From: a bacterium
GTDB taxonomy: Bacteria; Electryoneota; RPQS01
Direction: 5' to 3'
Assembly (NCBI GenBank): GCA_026394155.1
Contig: JAPKYT010000089.1
Location: 1-50,563, forward strand
Length of the DNA: 50,563 nucleotides
Part shown: piece by piece, positions 42,246 through 50,563 of the stretch
How the letters are laid out: the number at the start of each line of letters is the position of its first letter
Position numbering within the stretch: position 1 is the first letter of the stretch
Made by a program: the position numbers and the translations under genes
Notes under the pieces: model-generated
Database searches by the model: none
What the model saw: only the letters and a program-made list of their open reading frames with translations
What the model was told of the DNA's origin: nothing

Positions 42246-43055
42246 GTGTGCGCGCTCGCCGTGCTGCTGATGCTCTCCGCTGCGCAGGCCGCCGAGTTTC
42301 GCGTGGAGGTCGCCTACTTTGATCTCCAAGGCGGTCCACTCACCATAGATGAGAACAGCCAAGCTCCTTTGCCTGACGGCTGTCTGGCGCAGGTGCTGCT
42401 TCAAGCCGACAGCGCCGGCAAGGCTTCCCGGCCGAAGGCGGAAGGGGTGGAGCAGACGGAGAGAAGTTTCCCCGTCGAGGCGCGACGGCAGATGCTTGGC
42501 GATTTTGCGCTGAACGGCGGAGCGCGCTTGCGCACGCCCGGGTTCTTTCTCAGCGACGCTCAGATCACCGGCCGCGAGTTGCCGCCGCGTCCGCTCTTCG
42601 TCCGCGTGTGGAACGCCGCCGATTCGGCACAGGCCAGCGGCTACTGGGATTCTCCGCTCTATGACGCGTTGCCGGGTTTTCAGCAGGTGAGTTTCCTGCG
42701 CGAGGAGTGGACGTATCATGCGCGGGAACGAGCCGCCGCCGCGCCCGATTTCGCAACCGCGGGATCGTCTGCCGGAGCCAGTCTGGCGGAGCGTCACGAG
42801 CTGCTCACGGCGGGTCCCAATCCGTTCAATTCCTCGGCGCGCATCTCATTCGTGGTGAAGGAGGCGGGCGGCGTGCGTCTGCAGGTGTTCGATCTGCAAG
42901 GGCGATTGACAGCGACTCTGGTGGACGGCCCGCTCACCGCCGGGTCGCATGATCTCGTCTTCGACGGTTCGCCCCTTCCCAGCGGTCTTTACTTCCTGTC
43001 GCTTGAACAGGAGGGTGCGGCGCCCGTGGTGCGCAAGCTCATCCTCATGCGCTGA
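42228..43055 (+). CDS. Secreted T9SS protein of the selenoprotein-cluster family
   Basis: 275 residues from ATG 42228, whose ribosome site (GGGGGG) and first codons (MKGGFF) come from a dispersed repeat; the frame is open back to a GTG at 42126 that overlaps the previous stop, and GTG 42246 is a third option. Signal peptide VCALAVLLMLSAAQA. Domain landmarks PLPDGCLAQVLLQADSAGK, LNGGARLRTPGFF, PPRPLFVRVWNAADS, YWDSPLY and FQQVSFLREEWT align with the 177-residue protein at 38642. T9SS domain: LTAGPNPFNSSARISFVV ... SGLYFLSLEQEG ... RKLILMR. Surface-anchored member of the cluster. Confidence 0.82.
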   Translation: MKGGFFVCALAVLLMLSAAQAAEFRVEVAYFDLQGGPLTIDENSQAPLPDGCLAQVLLQADSAGKASRPKAEGVEQTERSFPVEARRQMLGDFALNGGARLRTPGFFLSDAQITGRELPPRPLFVRVWNAADSAQASGYWDSPLYDALPGFQQVSFLREEWTYHARERAAAAPDFATAGSSAGASLAERHELLTAGPNPFNSSARISFVVKEAGGVRLQVFDLQGRLTATLVDGPLTAGSHDLVFDGSPLPSGLYFLSLEQEGAAPVVRKLILMR

Positions 43056-43065
43056 AATGGCTGTC

Positions 43066-43144
43066 TCCCCCCTTTGCAAAAGGGGGGATCAAAGGGGGGT
43101 TCTTCTCCGCCGAGCCGCTAACCAACACGCTCCAGCGTGTTGGT
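43066..43144. repeat. C/G-run repeat plus perfect 11-bp palindrome
   Basis: 43066-43106 is another C/G-run hairpin repeat. 43121-43144 is the palindrome ACCAACACGCT-CC-AGCGTGTTGGT, flanked by GCCGAGC and CCGGCCGGAATCGG, which also flank variable hairpins at 12750-12785. Confidence 0.8.
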
Positions 43145-43171
43145 CGCAACCCGGCCGGAATCGGAAATTCA

Positions 43172-43207
43172 AAGGGCGGCCTGCACGGGCCGCCCTTCAT
43201 TTTTTTT
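43172..43207 (+). terminator. Rho-independent terminator between convergent genes
   Basis: Ten-bp stem AAGGGCGGCC/GGCCGCCCTT (43172-43181 with 43188-43197) and a T-run at 43200-43207. Ends plus-strand transcription from the secreted cluster. Confidence 0.88.
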
Positions 43208-43235
43208 CCATCACGCCGAATCAGGCACCGGAGTC

Positions 43236-46200
43236 TCATCGAATCAGCGCCAGTTTGATGACCGAGACACCGTCCGGCGCATCCAGCCGCGCAAAGTAGA
43301 TTCCCGTTCCCACCGCCAAGCCGCGCCTATCCGTGCCTTCCCAGCAGACGACGTGCGAGCCGCTCGCCATCATCCCGTCTCTCAAGACCGCCACTTCCTG
43401 CCCCAACAGGTTGTAGATTGCCAGCCGCGTCCTCCCGCTGCGTTGCAGATCAAAATGAATCGTGGTCCAGGGATTGAACGGATTCGGATAGTTGGGATGC
43501 AGCCGCGACGTCTGCGGCACGATCCGTCCGGGCTTGGGTTCCGTGCTCTCGATCACTTGTGCCCGTAGCGTGTCAATGCAGGCTTCGAGCAGCATGCGCG
43601 CCGTGTCGCGATCCATGAAATACAGCGGAAAGGCCAGCACAATCATCTGCGGCCCGATCACCGCGCAGGGTTCGTTCTCAAACCCTGAACTGTCCGTGGG
43701 CAGCATCACCGTGCGATACAGCGGCTGCGTGGGCAGGCGCGGCCAAAACAAATCCACGTCCATCAGAAACGGAATGTGCCGTCCCGACCAGTACAAACTG
43801 CCAACCCGCGCCGTGTCCAGCATGAAGCTCGGAAACCCCGTGATGGCCGGCGCCGCGCCGGCGAATTTCATCCACGGCGGCGACAACGACACCCGTGAGA
43901 CGTATGCCGAGTCGAACGTCAGCGGCTCAAACCACGTAAATGGGCCGTAATAGTCGCCCTGTGGATAGCCCAGATTGTTGTACATCAGACTACGGGTGAT
44001 GCGGATCATTTTTCCACCCGCCCGGCGGTACTGCAAGAATGCTTCCTCCCGCGGAGTCGACAAGTTGGACCGCGGATTCTCCGCCACCCAGATCACCAGA
44101 TCATACTGCGCCAGCGTGTCCAGACTTGTCAACGTGGTGCTGGCATAGTAAAGGTAGTCCTCCCCGATTTCATCCATCATCCATTCATAGAGTTCCCGCA
44201 CGCTGTCGGTGGGCATACAGCCGACCTGATACCACTGCGTCTGATCCAACAGCAGAATCCGCCGCTGCGGTCCGAAGGGCGCGAGTTCCACCGTCAAGTC
44301 CCAAAGGCTCTGCACTCCCCAGTCATTCATTGCCGCCACCCGGTAGGTGTTCACCCATCCTCCGCGCGCAGTGGAGTCCGTAAAGGAATTGGTCGTGACC
44401 GTGAACAACGAAGAATCCGTGACCTCCGTCACGCGCAGCACGCGGTAGCCCGTGATGTTCGACTCAGGATTGGGATTCCACTGCAAGGTCACGATGCCAT
44501 CGTGTGTCTCGCCGCTCAGTCCCGTTACCGGCTGCGGTGCCGCCACGCGCACCAGAAGCTCCGCGTACGGACTCACCCAGCCGCTGTCGTCCACCGTCTG
44601 TACCTGCATCAGCCAGTCGCTGCCGGTCTGGAGAGCGTTGATCGTGAAAGTCGTGTCGGTGACGAGCGAAGTATTGAAATGTTCCTGTTGACCAAGCCCT
44701 GCCGAATCCCGTCCGAACACATGGTAGCCCTGCACACCTCCGGCGAGCGGCGGACTCCAGCCCAACTGCACCATCCCCGGCGACGTGCTGAGCAGCCGCA
44801 GATTCATGGGCGGAGCCGCCTGCTGCCGAATGTACTCGGCATAGTAGGTCTGCAGGGCGCGGTCCGCCGTCGTGTTGACCGCCACCGTGTCGGCCGCCCC
44901 GATGTAGGCCAACGCGAACTCCAGCTCTCCGCCCGGTGGAATGTGGAAGCCGCCGTGAGCAGCATCTCCGAAGGCCATCAGAAATCGTACGTCGCCAAGA
45001 TTGGGTGATGGCGGAGAGATGAACCCGGAAGATATCATCTGATACTTGGCTGCGTCGAACTCGGGATCGCCGCCCGTAAGGCGGTCGAAGATCGCGAAAG
45101 AGAAACGCAAATTCGACAGCGGCACGGGCGTCTTCAGCACGCGACAGGCAAAAACCCCGGGCCCCCAGCCGTCAGCGTCCGTCGGGTCGTCATACTGCAC
45201 GGCCATTTGTCGAGCCGCGCTGTAATAGTTCGCGTCATCCAAGGAACCGGCATCCCCGCCTTCGCCCGCTGCACAGATATCGGGATCAGCGAAGAACGCA
45301 ATGTACACACTGTCCAGAGGCGTCGCACCCACGTTGCGAACCGTGTATTCTGCAAGGATGAAGTCCTGTGCTGTTCCGCCCACCCACGCCCGTGAACGCT
45401 GCACGATTTCAATCTCCAGCGGCGTGTGCGGATCATTTGGACTGCCGACGTAGGATGCCTGAATGCTGTCTTGATAAACGGTGACATACTCCTGCAGGCC
45501 CCACGCGCTACCGTCCTCGTCCCACTGCCCGTCCCCGTCATCGTCGTTCGATCCCACCGCCAAATCGCCATCATAATCCGGGTCGTCCATGTCCACCAAG
45601 CCGTCATGGTCATTGTCCACCCAGTCGTGAGAGATGTCCCCCACCGGATCTTCATCCATGTGCGGTTCCGGATCGTAGCCGCATAGCCCGTCATGGTTCG
45701 CATCGCCACTCGAGTCGGTGTCTTCATCTATGCGGCCGTCTCCGTCATCATCGAGGTTGTTCGCGATCTCTTCGTCCACCAGACCGTCTCCGTCGTCATC
45801 GTAGCCGATGGTGCCGTGGCCGCCATCATAATTCGCCGAGGGCAGGCCGTCGCCGTTGAGATCATTGGCCAGCGTCCAGTCTCCGTCCTCATCTATGCCG
45901 CGCGATCCGCACACATATTGCCGCCCTCCGAAATCGTTCAAGAATGTCGAAGTGAGAAACCAATCATGGATGGTCACGTTGCTGGCCGGCAGTGTTCCAA
46001 TGTGCCGCGGCCAGAACTCATTCGTGCCGTTGTCTCCGTCCGTGGTCGTGGACACCAAGCGCATCCCGTTCCGCACCGCACCCACCCAGACTCCCGCCGA
46101 AAACAGAAAATCATTCCCCGAGTTCTTGGGATACTCGAATCCCTTGAATCCCGGCGTTCCGTCCGGATTGCCCATCTCTCCGCGATTGCCTATCGTCATG

Positions 46201-46370
46201 CGAACATTCCCGACGTCATGTGCGACCAGCGACACCGTCGCATTCGGATCCGCATCGTCCAACGAGCTGCGGACAGGACCGCGCGGCCCGTCCCACGTCC
46301 GAGCAATACCCACCGAGGCAAAGGCAGCCGTCAGCAACAGCGCGGTAAGGCAGCGGCATGCAATAGTCAT
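43236..46370 (-). CDS. Large secreted T9SS protein with Asp-rich calcium repeats and FnIII domains
   Basis: 1044 residues from ATG 46370 with GAGGAG at good spacing (TTG 46376 is too close to it). Signal peptide TIACRCLTALLLTAAFASVGIA. Residues about 155-270 are a dense array of D-x-D-G-D-G loops (DDDGDGLVDEEIANN, DDDGDGRIDEDTD, DNDHDGLVDMDDPDYDGD, DDDGDGQWDEDG) like thrombospondin type 3 calcium repeats. Two FnIII domains follow (about 520-700), then a domain with LLLDQTQWYQVG, and the T9SS domain (LHPNYPNPFNPWTTIHFDL ... GTGIYFARLDAP ... KLALIR). Probably an adhesin or surface structural protein. Single-gene unit. Confidence 0.87.
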   Translation of the reverse strand: MTIACRCLTALLLTAAFASVGIARTWDGPRGPVRSSLDDADPNATVSLVAHDVGNVRMTIGNRGEMGNPDGTPGFKGFEYPKNSGNDFLFSAGVWVGAVRNGMRLVSTTTDGDNGTNEFWPRHIGTLPASNVTIHDWFLTSTFLNDFGGRQYVCGSRGIDEDGDWTLANDLNGDGLPSANYDGGHGTIGYDDDGDGLVDEEIANNLDDDGDGRIDEDTDSSGDANHDGLCGYDPEPHMDEDPVGDISHDWVDNDHDGLVDMDDPDYDGDLAVGSNDDDGDGQWDEDGSAWGLQEYVTVYQDSIQASYVGSPNDPHTPLEIEIVQRSRAWVGGTAQDFILAEYTVRNVGATPLDSVYIAFFADPDICAAGEGGDAGSLDDANYYSAARQMAVQYDDPTDADGWGPGVFACRVLKTPVPLSNLRFSFAIFDRLTGGDPEFDAAKYQMISSGFISPPSPNLGDVRFLMAFGDAAHGGFHIPPGGELEFALAYIGAADTVAVNTTADRALQTYYAEYIRQQAAPPMNLRLLSTSPGMVQLGWSPPLAGGVQGYHVFGRDSAGLGQQEHFNTSLVTDTTFTINALQTGSDWLMQVQTVDDSGWVSPYAELLVRVAAPQPVTGLSGETHDGIVTLQWNPNPESNITGYRVLRVTEVTDSSLFTVTTNSFTDSTARGGWVNTYRVAAMNDWGVQSLWDLTVELAPFGPQRRILLLDQTQWYQVGCMPTDSVRELYEWMMDEIGEDYLYYASTTLTSLDTLAQYDLVIWVAENPRSNLSTPREEAFLQYRRAGGKMIRITRSLMYNNLGYPQGDYYGPFTWFEPLTFDSAYVSRVSLSPPWMKFAGAAPAITGFPSFMLDTARVGSLYWSGRHIPFLMDVDLFWPRLPTQPLYRTVMLPTDSSGFENEPCAVIGPQMIVLAFPLYFMDRDTARMLLEACIDTLRAQVIESTEPKPGRIVPQTSRLHPNYPNPFNPWTTIHFDLQRSGRTRLAIYNLLGQEVAVLRDGMMASGSHVVCWEGTDRRGLAVGTGIYFARLDAPDGVSVIKLALIR

Positions 46371-46499
46371 GGCCAATCTCCTCGCATGAATGACAGAAAA
46401 GCATGGGCAGTAAGGGATGCTCTACAACATAACACTTTTCCTAACATTGTCCACAACAACCTCAAAACTACTTAAAGTTTTGTTTTCACTGAAAGAGTC

Positions 46500-46528
46500 T
46501 TGACTTTCGGGCGGGACGGCTCTATATT
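46500..46528 (+). promoter_or_regulatory. Sigma70-type promoter
   Basis: TTGACT at 46500-46505, 17-bp spacer, TATATT at 46523-46528. It would give a leader of about 75 nt for the gene at 46610. Confidence 0.75.
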
Positions 46529-46609
46529 GTGAGTGTGGTATAGGAAGTCTATTGAGACGGATGAGTAGCCTCTGACCCTTGCGAGTCTTCGCCCTAAGTT
46601 CGTGATTCC

Positions 46610-47425
46610 ATGAACAGCAGCCGCCTGTTTCGGGCACTCATAACCGGGCTGACCCTTTTGGCCTGCCTCTGGTTTTTGAATCTGGTGAGCGGTCACCACG
46701 GTCGCGCCTCGCAGATGGAACCGGTGTGCCAGGACGTCACCGTGGCTATCACTTCGTCCGCGCCGCCGCTTCCCGATTCGTGTCCACCGGTCGAAATTCT
46801 CAGTCTGCCGCTGGCCGCCATGGACAACACCTGCATGGATGGCGTGCCCACTGATCTTTCCTGCTACACCGGCATGCTCTCGGGCGGGGCTGCGCGCGAA
46901 TATGCGCTCCGCCTGAAGGCGCGTTGCGCGTTGCGCGTGGCCGTCGAGCCGCGCAGCGAGTATTTCGACGTGAGCTTCGTGCTCTTCGCGGGCGGAACGC
47001 GATGCGTGCTGGCCCGCGACGAAAACGGCGCGGGGCAAAATGAGAGCGCCGTCATTCCGAATCTCGAGGCGGGCGTCTATCGTCTCATCGTGGGCGGCTA
47101 CGGCGAGGACTGCGGTCCCTATCTGCTGAGCGTGCGCGATCAGACTCCGCCGGTGGCGCAGGTCTCCGCCGCCGAGGCCTTTCGCGGCCGCAATGGCACG
47201 GTGATCCACTGGCGCAGCTTTGCCGAAGTGGACCTTGCGCATTTCGCCCTCTACCGGATGGACGAGCTGGGCCGCCGCCGCATCGCCGTCTTGCGCGCGC
47301 ATGGATCGCCCGCCGCTTTCGCCGATTATCGCTTTACCGATCGTGATCTCGAAGGCCGTGCCACATACTCGCTGGAAGCGGTCTCCCTCGACGGCCGCAT
47401 TGAAGTGGTGCCGGTGAATTCCTGA
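46610..47425 (+). CDS. Exported protein of unknown function
   Basis: 271 residues with an N-terminal hydrophobic helix (ALITGLTLLACLWFLNLVSG). The middle (about 60-165) is Cys-containing and beta-rich (EYALRLKARCALRVAVEPRSEYFDVSFVLFAGG ... NLEAGVYRLIVGGY), like pre-peptidase C-terminal (PPC) domains. The last 80 residues look FnIII-like (NGTVIHWRSFAEVDLAHFALYRMDELG). No sorting domain. Own promoter and own terminator, so a single-gene unit. Confidence 0.75.
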   Translation: MNSSRLFRALITGLTLLACLWFLNLVSGHHGRASQMEPVCQDVTVAITSSAPPLPDSCPPVEILSLPLAAMDNTCMDGVPTDLSCYTGMLSGGAAREYALRLKARCALRVAVEPRSEYFDVSFVLFAGGTRCVLARDENGAGQNESAVIPNLEAGVYRLIVGGYGEDCGPYLLSVRDQTPPVAQVSAAEAFRGRNGTVIHWRSFAEVDLAHFALYRMDELGRRRIAVLRAHGSPAAFADYRFTDRDLEGRATYSLEAVSLDGRIEVVPVNS

Positions 47426-47445
47426 ACGGGCTTTTCGGTTACAAC

Positions 47446-47483
47446 AAAGGCCGGACGCAGATGCGTTCCGGCCTTTCTTTTTT
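47446..47483 (+). terminator. Rho-independent terminator
   Basis: Stem AAAGGCCGGA with TCCGGCCTTT, closed by ACGCA/TGCGT, followed by CTTTTTT. Twenty bp after the stop at 47425. Confidence 0.9.
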
Positions 47484-47566
47484 GGTCGCGGCGGTGAATC
47501 TCCAGATTAACCCCTTGGGAACTGTCCGATTCCGGGCACCCGGGAACGGGCGCCTCGGCGAACACT

Positions 47567-47683
47567 TGTCATCCTGAAGACCGCTCCTCGTGTCTTGCGG
47601 CCTGAAGGATCACTCAGAGTATCCAGATTTGACTTTTAGTGATCCTTCACCCCCCTCGAAGACTTGGGGGGTTCAGGATGACA
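47567..47683 (+). repeat. Cloverleaf-like dispersed element, copy C
   Basis: Third copy of the 116-bp element. Its last inner stem is CCCCCC/GGGGGG instead of CCCCC/GGGGG, so both arms lengthened together. It ends 5 bp before the stop of the minus-strand DUF502 gene. Confidence 0.9.
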
Positions 47684-47688
47684 CTCTG

Positions 47689-48360
47689 CTATGACTCGGC
47701 GAGTCTGTCGGGCGTGAGCGTGCCGCCGGTGACGATCAGTTTGACGGCCTCATCCACCGACAGCGAGAGCGGGATGACGTCTTCGGGTGCGTAGAAAATG
47801 AGAAAACCGCTGGTGGGGTTGGGAGTGCCGGGGACGAAGACCGCCACGTGCGCAGCGCCGCTCTCTTCGGGGAAGCGCCAATCGCGTTCGCTGGTCACGA
47901 AGCCGATGCGCCACGCGCGCTCGTACGGAAAGCGCACGGCCACTACCCGCTTGAGATTGCTCTTGTCACCGAGCAGCATACTGCCGAATTTGCGAACGCC
48001 GGTGTAGACTTCGCGCACCACCGGGATGCGGCCGAGCAGCGCGCTGACGAGTTCCACCACCCGCTGTCCCACCACCCGGCCCACCGCCAAACCGACGAGA
48101 GTGATGAGCAGAACGGTGATGAGGAAGCCGACCACGTCGGCGGAGAGCGTGACCAATCCCGGCCAGTGGCCTTCGCCCAAGAGGCGCACGGCCGCGGCGC
48201 GCAAGTAAGGGGAGAGAAAGCCGCCCAGCGTGCGCACCACCAGCACCACGATGTAGCCGGTTATCCAGAGGGGAGTGAGCACCAAAAGGCCGGTGACGAA
48301 GTTCTGACGGAAACGCGAGGCTCGCGAAAGCGCCGCATCCGGAGAAGGCGTGCCGTTCAT
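47689..48360 (-). CDS. DUF502 membrane protein
   Basis: 223 residues from ATG 48360, preceded by GGAG at 6 nt; the frame reaches a TTG at 48399. Two hydrophobic helices (FVTGLLVLTPLWITGYIVVLVV and LSADVVGFLITVLLITLVGLAVG) and then the conserved soluble part (IPVVREVYTGVRKFGSMLLG, VVAVRFPYERAWRIGFVTSE, VAVFVPGTPNPTSGFLIFYAPEDVIPL), which is diagnostic of DUF502. Role unknown; homologues are inner-membrane proteins, one required for plant plastid/vascular trafficking. Minus strand, after the ftsB-like gene. Confidence 0.9.
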   Translation of the reverse strand: MNGTPSPDAALSRASRFRQNFVTGLLVLTPLWITGYIVVLVVRTLGGFLSPYLRAAAVRLLGEGHWPGLVTLSADVVGFLITVLLITLVGLAVGRVVGQRVVELVSALLGRIPVVREVYTGVRKFGSMLLGDKSNLKRVVAVRFPYERAWRIGFVTSERDWRFPEESGAAHVAVFVPGTPNPTSGFLIFYAPEDVIPLSLSVDEAVKLIVTGGTLTPDRLAES

Positions 48361-48428
48361 AACTTGCTCCAAGAGAGAACCCGACTTGCGCTGCGTCAAG
48401 CCGGGTTCAGTTGTGCCTGAGCTTCAGG

Positions 48429-48746
48429 CTAAGGTTTGGACGGTTCAACGCGGATTTCGTAAATCGTTTCTCCCGGACCAACGAAATCCTGTTCGCGCGC
48501 GGCGCGTTCGAGCGCCTGCTCGTCGCCTTTCTTGAGCGCGGCGAGGCAGCTTTCGAGCCGCTGCTTCTTCGCTTCGAGCAGCCGGATCTTCTCGGTCTGG
48601 GCGCGCTTCTTAGCTTGCAGCCGCCCGCTGTCCCACACGCCGGTGCGGCCGAAGACAAACCACGGCGTGAACAGCAGGCCGGCCAGAATCGCCAGAATGG
48701 GGAGCGGGCGCAAATACCACGTGCGTTTCTTCCTGAGAGCCGTCAT
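48429..48746 (-). CDS. ftsB: FtsB/DivIC-like septum formation initiator
   Basis: 105 residues from ATG 48746; ATG 48761, inside the enolase end, is an alternative. Short basic cytoplasmic tail, one transmembrane helix (LPILAILAGLLFTPWFVFG), a coiled coil (LQAKKRAQTEKIRLLEAKKQRLESCLAAL) and a periplasmic end with ERAAREQDFVGPGETIYEI, the hallmark REELGYVKPGE-like motif. FtsB links FtsL and FtsQ in the divisome. Lying directly after enolase is a common bacterial arrangement and supports the call. Confidence 0.88.
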   Translation of the reverse strand: MTALRKKRTWYLRPLPILAILAGLLFTPWFVFGRTGVWDSGRLQAKKRAQTEKIRLLEAKKQRLESCLAALKKGDEQALERAAREQDFVGPGETIYEIRVEPSKP

Positions 48747-48751
48747 CGTTC

Positions 48752-50485
<1,734 letters not shown>

Positions 50486-50489
<4 letters not shown>

Positions 50490-50563
50490 GAGTCCTCCGC
50501 TGCAGCTGGTTCGATGGACTTGAGATAGAAGAAGCGTTCCATGAGCTTCACGTAATCCGAAAA
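50486..50563 (-). CDS. C-terminal end of an unidentified gene (partial)
   Basis: The minus-strand frame is open from the window edge and ends at TGA 50486-50488, giving ...SDYVKLMERFFYLKSIEP...EDS. The stop overlaps the GTG of the next gene, as in a real coupled pair. Too short to name. Confidence 0.6.

Overview
The window looks like a chromosomal piece of a GC-rich, Gram-negative (outer-membrane, LPS-bearing) bacterium that is probably an uncultured member of the Fibrobacterota-Chlorobiota-Bacteroidota-like radiation. The support is an LPS-type export and glycosyltransfer operon, six predicted secreted proteins ending in a Por/type IX secretion (T9SS) C-terminal sorting domain (YPNPFN ... 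SGLY ... K-hydrophobic end), cohesin/dockerin-like surface domains, and ordinary housekeeping genes (enolase, FtsB-like, DUF502, SSB, AcpS, NAD(P)HX repair enzyme). No rRNA, tRNA or CRISPR array was recognised. Species or phylum cannot be fixed from the sequence alone.

Layout. 1-2.4 kb: end of an Eco57I/TaqI-like type IIG methylase whose reading frame carries an in-frame REP-associated transposase plus REP palindromes, then a four-helix-bundle gene flanked by inverted repeats. 2.4-8.4 kb: tightly overlapping operon of MsbA-like ABC exporter, GT4 glycosyltransferase, membrane-anchored metallophosphatase and GT9 heptosyltransferase. 8.7-12.6 kb: S4-domain protein pair (minus), M28 peptidase and a membrane protein (plus). 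12.9-14.6 kb: a solitary OLD-family ATPase/TOPRIM gene, AT-richer than its surroundings. 14.7-22.6 kb (minus): four-gene operon of a barrel-like protein, two lipoproteins and a 1604-residue T9SS protein with cohesin and dockerin-like modules. 22.9-30.3 kb: more secreted T9SS proteins, a nucleotidyltransferase, TPM protein, HAD phosphatase, AcpS. 30.3-33.1 kb: a three-gene ABC-three-component (ABC-3C) defence system inserted between acpS and the NAD(P)HX repair gene. 33.1-35.7 kb: nnr, VanZ-like, ssb. 35.7-43.1 kb: secreted-protein region containing the most remarkable feature. 43.2-50.6 kb: large T9SS protein, secreted protein, DUF502, ftsB-like, enolase and small genes.

Main discovery candidate: two adjacent paralogous genes (39461-40483 and 40515-41447) each contain one in-frame TGA at codon 52, at the same place in the motif SGN-x2-G-x3-PCG-[TGA]-x3-KKGG-x-AR, where I recall related proteins having Cys (PCGC). 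In both, a GC-rich hairpin with a GG-containing triloop lies exactly 28 nt from the TGA, with paired compensatory changes between the copies. This fits bacterial selenocysteine insertion with SECIS elements. The two predicted selenoproteins look like degenerate UshA/5'-nucleotidase-type metallophosphatases and sit among four secreted proteins that appear to share one undescribed domain family, two of them T9SS-sorted. I infer a secreted/periplasmic system in which Sec replaces a conserved cysteine.

The window is also rich in dispersed palindromic repeats: a 116-bp cloverleaf-like element in three copies, and C/G-run hairpins near gene ends that in two places have been absorbed into the beginning of reading frames.
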